Source of the DNA: JBBRUG01 sp038247995
Lineage (GTDB): Bacteria > Chloroflexota > Chloroflexia > Chloroflexales > Chloroflexaceae
DNA length: 17,688 nt
Assembly (NCBI GenBank): GCA_038247995.1
Contig: JBBRUG010000095.1
Coordinates: 1 to 17,688, forward strand
Direction: 5' to 3'
How positions within the stretch are numbered: position 1 is the first letter of the stretch; each line of letters begins with the position of its first letter. Below the pieces are notes generated by a model. It ran no database searches. It saw only the letters and a list, made by a program, of their open reading frames with translations, and was not told where the DNA came from. This document shows positions 6,547 through 13,860 of the stretch, piece after piece. The translations under genes were made by a program, and so were the position numbers.

Positions 6547-9534
6547 TTGTCTGAATTAACTTTTTCTCTACTTGGTCGCCTGCAGATCGTGCATTGTCGC
6601 CTGGGCGCGGTTACGATCAGCAACCGCAAAGCGATCGGACTGCTGGCCTATCTCCTGGTCGAGGCGGAGCACGCGCACAGTCGGGCCTTTCTGCTTGGCT
6701 TGCTCTGGCCCGACTTGCCGACTGCTGCTGCGCAAAACAATCTGCGCGTCACCTGGGCGCAGCTCCAGAAAGCGCTGGGAACGCACGCTTCCGACGTGCA
6801 ACCGCACCTGATCGGCGATCGGCTCACGCTAGGTTTCAACCAACTCAGCGATCACGAGCTCGATGTGGTGCGCTTTCGTGCATTGATCGCGGCGTGCCGC
6901 AGCCATCCGCATTCGGATCAAGCCAGGTGCGCCGAATGTGCCGCCCGGCTAACCCAGGCGCTCGAACTGGTGCGTGGCACCTTTTTGGATGAATTCTCGC
7001 TCAGCGACTGCGCCCAGTTCGATGAGTGGCTGCTCATGCAACGCGAACACTTCCACCTTCAGGTGATCTCGGCGCTGGAACAGTTGGCCGTATTTCACGA
7101 ACGCGCCGGCCAGCTCCCTGAAGCCGAGCGCGCCATCCGCCGTCTGCTCACCTACGACCCGCTGCACGAAGCGGCCTATCGTCAACTGATGCGCGTGCTT
7201 GCACGCACGGATCAGCGCAGTGCCGCACTCGATGCCTACGAAACCTACCGCCGTATGCTGGCAACCGAGCTTGGCCTCGCGCCGGATGTTGAAACCGTGC
7301 TACTTGCCGAGCAGATCCGCGCTCGTGCGCCGGTGGACGCACATGCAACGCAGGCGGCCCTACCGCCGATCCCGACGCGCTTTTTTGGACGCCGGCAAGA
7401 AAGTGCGCGCCTGGTTGATCTGCTGTCGCGTCGAACGGTTCGCTTGGTGACACTGGTAGGGCCAGGCGGCGTTGGCAAGACGCGCCTGGCGATGGAGGTT
7501 GCCCGCCGCATGGCGGGCGTTTTTGTCCACGACATCTGCCTGGTCGAGTTGGCAGGCGTTGGCAATGGACAATCCGTAGACGACGCAGTTGCGGCAGCGT
7601 TGCGTCTTCCGAACAGCGGTCACTCGTCCATCGAGGTGCTGATCGAGTATCTACGCGAGAAAACTATGTTGCTCGTGCTGGATAATTGCGAGCACCTGCT
7701 GAAAGCGTGTGCGCACCTTGTCCAGATGCTCTGCCATGAAGCCGCAGGTCTGACCGTGCTTGCGACGAGTCGCATCCCGCTGCGCCTCGCCGAGGAGCAT
7801 TTGATGCGGTTAGAGCCCTTTGCCACGCCGGCGCTCACCGGCGGGGAACGCCTCACGGTTGCGGCCTCGCTGAGCTTCGAATCGGTGCAACTATTCACCA
7901 ACCGCGCGGCGCAAGGGCTGTTGCCATTCACGCTAACCGACGCCAATGTACTGGCGGTCGCGCGGATCTGCCGGCAGCTTGACGGGATTCCATTGGCGAT
8001 CGAAATTGCCGCAGCCCAAGCCCGCGCGCTGCCGATCGAAGCAATTGCCGATCGGCTAGACCAACGCTTCGCCTGGCAGAGTCGGCGGGTGGGCGAAAGT
8101 ATGTCCCGTCAGCGCACCTTGCAGACGCTGATCGATTGGTCCTATGGACTGTTGAGTGAGCAGGAGCGTGCGGTCTTGCGTCGATTAGCGGTCTTTGTGG
8201 GCGGGTGGACTCTGGAAGCCGCCGAGGCGATCAGTACGCCGGGGGCGCCATGCGCTGAGGTTCTCGCCCAGCTCGTCGATCACTCACTAGTCGTCTTTGG
8301 GGTTGATGCCGCAGGCCGGCGCTACGGCATGCACGAGATCATCCGCCAGTTTGCGCGGGAGCAGTTGCGTGGCAGCGAGCAGGAAGCGGATGCGCTGGAA
8401 CGGCATGCCTGCTACTATGCGCAGCTCATCGCCCGAGCGGCTGAGCACAAGATCGGGCAGACGCTGTCCGAACGGCTGCGGATCGTCAAGGACGACCACG
8501 ATAATCTGCGGCAAGCGTTTGAATGGTTGGTTGCCCATGATCACGATCAGGCGCTTAGATTGGTCGCTCGGTTGGGCACTGCCCTAAAATTCTGGGAACT
8601 GGGCGGTTTTTTCCAGGAAGGGCGCCGCTGGCTCCAGCGCGCGTTAGAGGAGACGCAGGGCTTGGTATCGATCCCGCGCGCAGAAGCCCTGCTTGCTGCG
8701 GCGAACCTGTCTTCCGCGATCACCGATTTCGACTATGGCTTGCAGTGTGTCCGACAAGCGCAGGATGTGTTTCAGCAGTTGGGTGATCAGCGGGGGGTGA
8801 TCGACGCCCGCTTGAAGTATTACGATCTCGCTGATCTCGCCGGCGAACAAGAGAACCTGCGCGCGCTGATTGAAGAAGCGCTTGGGATGGCTGAGCAGAT
8901 AGCGTATCCGGCTGGGATGGCGAAAGCGAAACAGTTACTTGCGGTGCAGATTGGGGTGACGACCGGTGAGTTTGAAGTTGCAGTTCAGTATCACCTTGCG
9001 AGCGTAGCGATGTGGCGCGAGGTACAGAATACCTATGAACTCGCAGGCGCACTCAACCAACTCGGCGCAGACTTGGCGGAACTCCACGAATACACGGCAG
9101 CACGACAGGCATTCCTCGAATGCCGGGATCTCTATCACGCACTTGGTTATCAGCGCGGCGTCGCCCTCGCTATGCATAACCTGGGATTTATCGCCCAAAA
9201 TATGAAGGAGTATGCGAACGCCAGGAACTTGCTTTGCGAAGCGCTGCGCATTCGCCACCATTTGGGCCTGCCACGGGGCTACGCCTACTCGTTTGAGTTG
9301 CTCGCCGAGGTTAACGAGAGCGAAGAACGCTACGAGCAAGTAGTTCAACTCCGGGCGGCAGCCGACACGTTGCGGGTGCGGATTGGCGCGCCGCTCGACC
9401 GAGTGTCACAGCATCAATCCATGGCTGATCTGGCCAGGCTACGCGCTCGGCTTGGGGATGTGGCCTTTGAACTGGAATGGGCGAAAGGCGTACATATGAC
9501 CACCGAGGAGGCGATCGCGCTCGCGTTGAGTTGA
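6547..9534 (+). CDS. AfsR/SARP-like BTAD transcriptional regulator with NB-ARC ATPase and TPRs
   Basis: This is a 995-aa cytoplasmic transcription regulator. Residues 1-95 are an OmpR-type winged helix (FSLLGRLQIV, NRKAIGLLAYLLVEAEHAHS, LLWPDLPTAAAQNNLR). About 100-245 is a bacterial transcriptional activation domain (EFSLSDCAQFDEWLLMQRE, DPLHEAAYRQLMRVLARTDQ). About 278-560 is an NB-ARC/STAND ATPase with Walker A GPGGVGKT (305-312) and Walker B LLVLDN (375-380). About 620-960 is helical with TPR-like repeats (ALNQLGADLAELHEYTAARQ, ALAMHNLGFIAQNMKEYANA). SARP-type regulators activate nearby promoters after a ligand or partner releases the ATPase/TPR part. The TTG start is favoured by the family's N-terminus and by TTGGA 6 bases upstream. 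Being divergent to the exported-protein block, it is the likely controller of that block, but this is inferred. Confidence 0.9.
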   Translation: MSELTFSLLGRLQIVHCRLGAVTISNRKAIGLLAYLLVEAEHAHSRAFLLGLLWPDLPTAAAQNNLRVTWAQLQKALGTHASDVQPHLIGDRLTLGFNQLSDHELDVVRFRALIAACRSHPHSDQARCAECAARLTQALELVRGTFLDEFSLSDCAQFDEWLLMQREHFHLQVISALEQLAVFHERAGQLPEAERAIRRLLTYDPLHEAAYRQLMRVLARTDQRSAALDAYETYRRMLATELGLAPDVETVLLAEQIRARAPVDAHATQAALPPIPTRFFGRRQESARLVDLLSRRTVRLVTLVGPGGVGKTRLAMEVARRMAGVFVHDICLVELAGVGNGQSVDDAVAAALRLPNSGHSSIEVLIEYLREKTMLLVLDNCEHLLKACAHLVQMLCHEAAGLTVLATSRIPLRLAEEHLMRLEPFATPALTGGERLTVAASLSFESVQLFTNRAAQGLLPFTLTDANVLAVARICRQLDGIPLAIEIAAAQARALPIEAIADRLDQRFAWQSRRVGESMSRQRTLQTLIDWSYGLLSEQERAVLRRLAVFVGGWTLEAAEAISTPGAPCAEVLAQLVDHSLVVFGVDAAGRRYGMHEIIRQFAREQLRGSEQEADALERHACYYAQLIARAAEHKIGQTLSERLRIVKDDHDNLRQAFEWLVAHDHDQALRLVARLGTALKFWELGGFFQEGRRWLQRALEETQGLVSIPRAEALLAAANLSSAITDFDYGLQCVRQAQDVFQQLGDQRGVIDARLKYYDLADLAGEQENLRALIEEALGMAEQIAYPAGMAKAKQLLAVQIGVTTGEFEVAVQYHLASVAMWREVQNTYELAGALNQLGADLAELHEYTAARQAFLECRDLYHALGYQRGVALAMHNLGFIAQNMKEYANARNLLCEALRIRHHLGLPRGYAYSFELLAEVNESEERYEQVVQLRAAADTLRVRIGAPLDRVSQHQSMADLARLRARLGDVAFELEWAKGVHMTTEEAIALALS

Positions 9535-9690
9535 GCGCGTTGGAATGCAGGTGTAGGTGTGTGCGGTGAAAAGTTGCACTGAGTGAAAACCAGAGCTTCA
9601 ACGTAACGTAGGTTGCGCTGTGAATTTCCTCGACTCATCGCGTCGCAAAGCCTGCTTTTTGTTGCATCCCTCTGGTGCCGACACGATGTG

Positions 9691-9719
9691 TTGCCCTGGC
9701 GACACGGCTCGCGTATACT
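9691..9719 (+). promoter_or_regulatory. Promoter of the Uma2-family gene
   Basis: TTGCCC (9691-9696), a 17-bp spacer and TATACT (9714-9719) form a good sigma70-type promoter, with a start near 9726 and a leader of about 35 bases. It shows the Uma2 gene is transcribed independently of the BTAD regulator. The rest of the 9535-9761 gap shows no terminator or other signal. Confidence 0.6.
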
Positions 9720-9761
9720 ATGCATACCCTAAACACGGACTTCGTTGTGTGGAGAAGCGAG

Positions 9762-10379
9762 ATGCCGCTAGAGACGAATGCGCCACTGCTGCGGATGATT
9801 TGGCCCGATGATGCTTCCGAGATCGATCTTGCGCCGCTTCAGGGGCTCTGGAGTGTCGAACAGTATCTGGCGTTGACCAACCAGACGAATCGGCTCATTG
9901 AATACACCGACGGGGTGATCGAGGTGCTGCCGATGCCAACCGATAAGCATCAGGCCATTTCGCTTTTCCTGCTCCTCAGTCTGTTGGCCTTCGTGCGACC
10001 GCGCGGAGGTACCGTCTTCTATGCCCCGTTACGGCTTGAGATCCGTCCGGGCAAATTTCGCGAGCCGGATTTGCTTCTCCTTCTGCGCGCAGACGATCCG
10101 CGTCGCCAGAATGCGTATTGGTTGGGGGCAGACCTCGTGGTTGAGATCGTCAGTCCGGATAAGTCGAAGCGTGATACCGAGGAAAAGCCATCGGATTACG
10201 CTGAGGCCGGCATTCCTGAGTATTGGATCGTTAACCCCCTTCCAGGTACTATTACGGTGCTGACGCTTGACGGTGAATCCTATACCGAGCATGGTGTTTT
10301 CCAGCGTGGTCAACAGGCATTCTCGCAACTACTTGACCGCTTCAGTCTAAGCGTGGACGACGTGCTCAATGCCGACTAG
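9762..10379 (+). CDS. Uma2-family (DUF820) PD-(D/E)XK-like protein
   Basis: This 205-aa protein covers the whole Uma2 domain. Visible signatures are the N-terminal W-S-V-E-QYLAL segment (about 30-38), RLIEYTDGVIEVLPMP (44-59), REPDLLLL with Asp103, VVEIVSPDKSKRD with Glu128, and DYAEAGIPEYWIVNP. This is the arrangement of a PD-(D/E)XK nuclease-like fold. The family is very abundant in Chloroflexota and Cyanobacteria, and its real substrate is poorly known. The frame is open to 9675, but ATG 9762 is chosen because GGAG lies 7 bases upstream and the longer form would start above the promoter. It stands alone, with its own promoter upstream, and converges with the ftsW group. Confidence 0.85.
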   Translation: MPLETNAPLLRMIWPDDASEIDLAPLQGLWSVEQYLALTNQTNRLIEYTDGVIEVLPMPTDKHQAISLFLLLSLLAFVRPRGGTVFYAPLRLEIRPGKFREPDLLLLLRADDPRRQNAYWLGADLVVEIVSPDKSKRDTEEKPSDYAEAGIPEYWIVNPLPGTITVLTLDGESYTEHGVFQRGQQAFSQLLDRFSLSVDDVLNAD

Positions 10380-10452
10380 GTCAAGGATTCCAGCCGTCAG
10401 TGCATTTGCACCCCGGCGGTTGGGTATGCAAGATCGGATTCTGCCGATTGCA

Positions 10453-10496
10453 CCAGTGCACCAGTGCAAGTGAAAAGCACACCCAGTGCAAGTGAA
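10453..10496. repeat. Short direct repeats in the convergent gap
   Basis: CCAGTGCAAGTGAA occurs exactly at 10461-10474 and 10483-10496 (22 bp apart), and its first half, CCAGTGCA, also occurs at 10453-10460 in tandem. The function is unknown. It lies between the converging Uma2 and ftsW-like genes. Confidence 0.6.
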
Positions 10497-10499
10497 CGT

Positions 10500-10517
10500 C
10501 ACCGGGCACAACCGGTG
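10500..10517. terminator. Weak hairpin between convergent genes
   Basis: A 6-bp stem CACCGG/CCGGTG closes a 6-base loop, 12 bases past the ftsW stop. There is no T-run on either strand, so it is at best a weak or factor-assisted terminator. Confidence 0.2.
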
Positions 10518-10528
10518 TAGATACTAAC

Positions 10529-11935
10529 TTAATACCGCGCCCCTGCCGAGATCCGCATGAGCAGGCCGATGATCAAAAAATTGATCAATATTGAGGATCC
10601 GCCGTACGAGACGAAGGGCAGTGTGATGCCGGTGAGCGGGATCAGCCGCACGTTGCCGCCGATAATGATGATCGTCTGCACGGCGATGATTGTGGTCAGG
10701 CCGACGGCGAGCAGTTGCTCGAAGCCGCGGAAACGACCGGGGATGTTCAGCGCCAGATGGAAACCGCGGAAGATCAGCAGCACATAGGCCACCAACACGC
10801 CTAGTGTCCCGGCTAACCCCATTTCCTCGCCGATGGCGGTGAAAATAAAGTCGGTGTGGATCGCCGGCACAATCGTCGGCACACCCAGCCCAAGCCCAGC
10901 GCCGAAGATGTTGCCTGCTGCCAGCGAGTACATCGCCTGCACGATCTGATACCCCGTGCCCTGCGCTGTGGCCCACGGGTCGAGCCAGACTGCCACACGC
11001 AGCGAGACAATTGGCAGGAACTGGTAGAGTACATACGCCCCTACCCCGAAGGCGGCCATGCCGGCCACAACGTACCAGAGCCGCCCCGTAGCGGTGTAGA
11101 GCATAGCCAGGAAGACGCCGAAGAGTAGCAGTGCCGCCCCCAGATCGCGCTGGAATACGATCGTGCCCATGGCGATGCCCCACATGCCGGCCAGCGGAAT
11201 CAGGTAGGGCAGCGGCGGCAGGCTGAATGGGCCGAGCCGGTAGCCGCCGGCCACTACTTCGCGGTGCTCGTTCAGGTACGAGGCCATGAAGATCACCAGG
11301 ATGATCTTTAGTAATTCAGAGGGTTGAAAGAGGAATAATCCGAAGTTGAACCAGACCCGCACGCCGCTGTTGTTCGGATCGACGCCGAAAAAGAACGTCG
11401 CCAGGATCAACGCCAACCCCAGGCCAAGCCAGAGGTAACGGTAGTGATCGAGCATATCGATCAGCGACATGCGTAGCCAGCGGATCAACAGACGATCCCA
11501 GGGCACAAAGATTATCAGCGCCATAATCGAGACGCCTAACGTGACCCAGAGGCTTTGTTTGGCGGCGATGCCTTCGTAGCAGGGGAAAACGTCGCCGGCG
11601 GTGTTGCTGCAAAAAAAAGCCAGGTTGAGGCTTGGTTCCAGGCGGGCCGTGAGCATCAGACTCAGCCCGGCCAGCAGTGCCACCAGCGGCAGCAGCACTT
11701 GGTCGGCGTTGGGGCTGCGAAAGCCCAGCCCGATACTGACGCCGATGAAGAGCAGCAACGGCAGCGTTGAAGGCCAGAGGATGCTCAGCACGCCCGGCAC
11801 GGTAGCGACAAACTCGCGCTGGCGTGTCGCCGCTACCACCAGCAGATAGCCGGCGGCAAAAAACAGCAACACTGTGATCAGGAGTTGAAATTCAACGCCA
11901 CGAAACTGGCGCATTCGTTGGAGAAAAGGCTGCAT
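10529..11935 (-). CDS. ftsW: FtsW/RodA/SpoVE-family (SEDS) peptidoglycan polymerase
   Basis: This 468-aa polytopic membrane protein has roughly ten or more hydrophobic helices. SEDS proteins polymerise lipid II into glycan strands with a partner class B penicillin-binding protein. Family marks are VRVWFNFGLFLFQPSELLKI, QRDLGAALLLFGVF with the conserved catalytic-site Asp264, GYQIVQAMYSLAAGNIFGAG, DFIFTAIGEEMGLAG and the terminal PFVSYGGSS. It is longer than most family members (about 370-420) because of extra N-terminal helices. Cys109 and Cys119 lie close together in a loop and might form a disulfide. The start at 11935 has no obvious ribosome site. It begins 57 bases after the ilvA stop and could be read from that operon. 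Whether it serves division (FtsW) or elongation (RodA) cannot be decided here; the symbol marks the family. Confidence 0.88.
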   Translation of the reverse strand: MQPFLQRMRQFRGVEFQLLITVLLFFAAGYLLVVAATRQREFVATVPGVLSILWPSTLPLLLFIGVSIGLGFRSPNADQVLLPLVALLAGLSLMLTARLEPSLNLAFFCSNTAGDVFPCYEGIAAKQSLWVTLGVSIMALIIFVPWDRLLIRWLRMSLIDMLDHYRYLWLGLGLALILATFFFGVDPNNSGVRVWFNFGLFLFQPSELLKIILVIFMASYLNEHREVVAGGYRLGPFSLPPLPYLIPLAGMWGIAMGTIVFQRDLGAALLLFGVFLAMLYTATGRLWYVVAGMAAFGVGAYVLYQFLPIVSLRVAVWLDPWATAQGTGYQIVQAMYSLAAGNIFGAGLGLGVPTIVPAIHTDFIFTAIGEEMGLAGTLGVLVAYVLLIFRGFHLALNIPGRFRGFEQLLAVGLTTIIAVQTIIIIGGNVRLIPLTGITLPFVSYGGSSILINFLIIGLLMRISAGARY

Positions 11936-11991
11936 ACGTTAGTTGTGATTGTGCGGCCTGCGTCCTGCCGCGTGCTGCGTGCGTCCTGGCA

Positions 11992-13230
11992 CTAGACCGG
12001 CCATTCGCCGCCGCCCGTCCGTTCGCAGTGGTAGCCGCTGGCGTTCAGGTGGTTGGTGACGGCCTGGGCGTGGGCTTCGTCGCGCACTTCGAGCACGAGT
12101 TCGATGCCGGTGCGATCGACGGGCACAAGCCAGGTCGCCCGGCGATGGAAGATGTCGATCACATTTGCGCCTACGGCGGCCACGCAGTTCAGCAGCGGCG
12201 CCAGGTTCCCCGGCCGATCTTCAACGCTGGTGCGCAGTAAGAGATAGCGCCCCTGGCGCACGAGCGCTTGCTCCAGCACCCGGGTCAGCAATGTGGCGTC
12301 GATGTTGCCGCCGCAGAGGATGGTGGCTACAGTCGAGCCGGGTTTCAACCCCACTTTGCCGCTCAGCAGCGCAGCCACACCGGCGGCCCCAGCGCCCTCG
12401 ACTACCAGTCGGCTCATCTGGACCACATGGGCAATGCCCATCACAATCTCTTCGTCATCGACGGTGACAACCTCATCGACCAACTGCTGAATGATCGGCA
12501 AGGTCAGTTCGCCAGGGCATTTCACGGCGATGCCGTCGGCAATAGTAGAAGCGCGCGCGACGGCGATCGGTCGGCCGGCGGCAAGCGAGGCTGGTACCGC
12601 CGCGCAGCCGGCGGCTTGCACGCCGACGATCCGTACGTCGGGGAGCAGGGCCTTGAGCGCAATGGCGATACCGCCAATCAGCCCGCCGCCGCCAATCGGC
12701 ACCACCAGCAGGTCGAGGCGCGGCAATGCTTCGGCCAGTTCCAGCCCGATCGTGCCCTGGCCGGCGATCACGCGCGGATGATCAAAGGCATGAATATAGG
12801 TCATGCCGTGGCGTTCCTGGAGTTCGCGCGCGTGAGCTACGGCGTCGTCGAAACTGGCCCCGTACAGAACCACCTCGGCGCCGAATGAGCGCGTCGCCAT
12901 TACTTTGGTCAGCGGAGCGCGCTCGGGCATCACAATTGTGGCTTTTGCGCCGCAGAGTTGGGCCGCCATTGCGACGCCCTGGGCGTGGTTACCTGCCGAG
13001 GGCGCAATCAGGCCGCGCCCGCGCTCGGCAGCGCTCAGATGCGCGATCGTGTTGTATGCACCGCGGATCTTGAACGAGCCGCTGTGCTGGGTATTCTCCG
13101 CTTTATAAAAAATATTTGCGCCCAGTTCGGTGCTCAGCCGCCGCGCCGGCAGCAGCGGTGTCGCCACGATTACGTCGCGGATGGTGTTGCGCGCAGCCTG
13201 GATGTCGGCGATCGAGACAGGCAAATCCAC
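11992..13230 (-). CDS. ilvA: Threonine ammonia-lyase (threonine dehydratase) with ACT domain
   Basis: This PLP enzyme turns L-threonine into 2-oxobutanoate and ammonia, the entry to isoleucine synthesis, or a catabolic role. It has 412 aa. Residues about 5-320 are the fold-type II PLP domain: QHSGSFKIRGAYN carries the PLP lysine (Lys54), APSAGNHAQGVA is the Asn loop and PIGGGGLIGG the phosphate loop. About 330-412 is an ACT domain (LRTSVEDRPGNLAPLLNCV). The single ACT and total length fit the short TdcB/IlvA-like class. The frame is open to 13344, but the GTG at 13230 is chosen: GGAGG lies 5 bases upstream, the family N-terminus begins there, and longer forms would overlap the 72-aa gene. The stop of that gene lies 10 bases upstream, so the two are cotranscribed. 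tdcB is an alternative name. Confidence 0.92.
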   Translation of the reverse strand: MDLPVSIADIQAARNTIRDVIVATPLLPARRLSTELGANIFYKAENTQHSGSFKIRGAYNTIAHLSAAERGRGLIAPSAGNHAQGVAMAAQLCGAKATIVMPERAPLTKVMATRSFGAEVVLYGASFDDAVAHARELQERHGMTYIHAFDHPRVIAGQGTIGLELAEALPRLDLLVVPIGGGGLIGGIAIALKALLPDVRIVGVQAAGCAAVPASLAAGRPIAVARASTIADGIAVKCPGELTLPIIQQLVDEVVTVDDEEIVMGIAHVVQMSRLVVEGAGAAGVAALLSGKVGLKPGSTVATILCGGNIDATLLTRVLEQALVRQGRYLLLRTSVEDRPGNLAPLLNCVAAVGANVIDIFHRRATWLVPVDRTGIELVLEVRDEAHAQAVTNHLNASGYHCERTGGGEWPV

Positions 13231-13235
13231 GGCAA

Positions 13236-13240
13236 CCTCC
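13236..13240 (-). promoter_or_regulatory. Ribosome binding site fixing the ilvA start
   Basis: Consensus GGAGG on the minus strand lies 5 bases before the GTG at 13230 and directly follows the TAG of the 72-aa gene (13241-13243). It decides between GTG 13230 and the upstream ATG codons at 13266 and 13344, neither of which has such a site. Confidence 0.8.
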
Positions 13241-13459
13241 CTAATCGTCGTTGCCGGAGAGCGCATCTTGATGATCCGCCGATTTTGCCGCCAGCACGCG
13301 CAGGCGCATGGCTGTTTCAAGGTCGCCCGCTTCGTCCGCCGCACTCACCAGCACGGTCAGGGCAAGTTGAATGCGCCGGAGTTGTTCCTTCTCGCCCGCC
13401 AGGTAGCGCGCAGCAATTTCGTGTTCGCAGTAGGTGATGATCCGTTCTACCGTCAGCAT
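13241..13459 (-). CDS. Small helical protein of unknown function, upstream of ilvA
   Basis: This 72-aa protein begins MLTVERIITYCEHEIAARYL. It is not recognised. It is charged and almost entirely alpha-helical by composition, with no signal peptide, no membrane segment and only one cysteine. It is supported as a real gene by a consensus ribosome site (AAGGAG, 6 bases before ATG 13459), an upstream extended -10 box, and a stop just 10 bases before the ilvA start. The frame is open to 13543, but no ribosome site supports a longer form. Its place before ilvA could mean a regulatory or structural partner, or simply translational delivery of ribosomes to ilvA; neither is shown. Confidence 0.7.
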   Translation of the reverse strand: MLTVERIITYCEHEIAARYLAGEKEQLRRIQLALTVLVSAADEAGDLETAMRLRVLAAKSADHQDALSGNDD

Positions 13460-13511
13460 ACAACGCTCCTTACTTAGCGACTGCGGCGTCTCGTTGCGCC
13501 ACACGTTGCTC

Positions 13512-13520
13512 ATTGTACCA
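13512..13520 (-). promoter_or_regulatory. Extended -10 box for the small gene-ilvA operon
   Basis: TGGTACAAT on the minus strand fits an extended -10 (TGn plus TACAAT), about 55 bases before the start at 13459. No good -35 is seen at 17 bp. Confidence 0.4.
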
Positions 13521-13561
13521 TTTGCGCTCTGCGCTGCATGCACGCCAGCAGTTACGCTTAT

Positions 13562-13590
13562 TTGACAATTGGTTCGGTGTGGTCTAGAAT
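13562..13590 (+). promoter_or_regulatory. Strong sigma70 promoter of the gntR-nagZ-namZ operon
   Basis: TTGACA (13562-13567), a 17-bp spacer and TAGAAT (13585-13590) is a nearly consensus promoter. The start would be near 13597, giving a leader of about 260 bases that contains both repeat arrays before gntR. The -10 box is buried in the operator. Confidence 0.75.
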
Positions 13591-13601
13591 GGTATATACC
13601 A
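13580..13601. promoter_or_regulatory. NagR/DasR-like operator (dre-type), double site
   Basis: TGGTATATACCA (13590-13601) is a perfect 12-bp palindrome fitting the GntR/HutC pattern GTnTAnAC and the known dre sites of NagR/DasR (TGGTCTAGACCA type). Beside it TGGTCTAGAAT (13580-13590) is an intact left half with an imperfect right half; the two centres are 10 bp apart, one helical turn. The pair covers the -10 and start site, so binding would repress. The regulator encoded directly downstream is of the same subfamily, which implies autoregulation. Confidence 0.65.
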
Positions 13602-13625
13602 CTATATGATAGCTATTCAGTTCGC

Positions 13626-13683
13626 AGTCTGAGAGTCTGACAGTCTGAGAGTCTGACAGTCTGACAGTCTGACAGTCTGACAG
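13626..13683. repeat. 8-bp tandem array, unit AGTCTGAC
   Basis: Seven head-to-tail units of AGTCTGAC/AGTCTGAG (13626-13681), bordered on both sides by CAGTTCGCAGT (13618-13628 and 13681-13691). It is transcribed as part of the gntR leader. The same unit in another phase (GACAGTCT) recurs at 16104-16191. Confidence 0.9.
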
Positions 13684-13712
13684 TTCGCAGTTCGGCAAAT
13701 CCGGGACGAGAT

Positions 13713-13840
13713 TCCTGGTTCCGTGGTTCCGTGGTTCCGTGGTTCCGTGGTTCCGTGGCTCAGCGGCTCCGTGGCTCAGCGGCTCCGTGGCTCCGTGGCT
13801 CCGTGCCTTCACTTGCTCCGTGGCTCCGTGGCTCCGTGGT
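13713..13840. repeat. 8-bp tandem array, unit GGTTCCGT/GGCTCCGT
   Basis: Five units of GGTTCCGT (13717-13756) are followed by GGCTCCGT alternating with GGCTCAGC, then further GGCTCCGT after a degenerate stretch at 13805-13816. It ends about 20 bases before the gntR start. Because the unit contains GTG and no stop in the gntR frame, the frame stays open through it (PWFRGSV-like peptide), but no ribosome site supports starting there. Confidence 0.9.
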
Positions 13841-13860
13841 TCTACATTCCTGGAAGTGCC

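Noticed and set aside
10500..10517. Strong bidirectional terminator between the Uma2 and ftsW genes
   Set aside because: The stem is only 6 bp and neither side has a T-run; kept only as a low-confidence hairpin.
13231..13344. N-terminal extension of threonine ammonia-lyase
   Set aside because: It overlaps the 72-aa gene in another frame, and GGAGG sits exactly before GTG 13230.
13723..13860. N-terminal extension of the GntR regulator
   Set aside because: It is the translation of GGTTCCGT/GGCTCCGT repeats, has no ribosome site, and makes the protein longer than the family; GTG 13861 has GGAAG in place.
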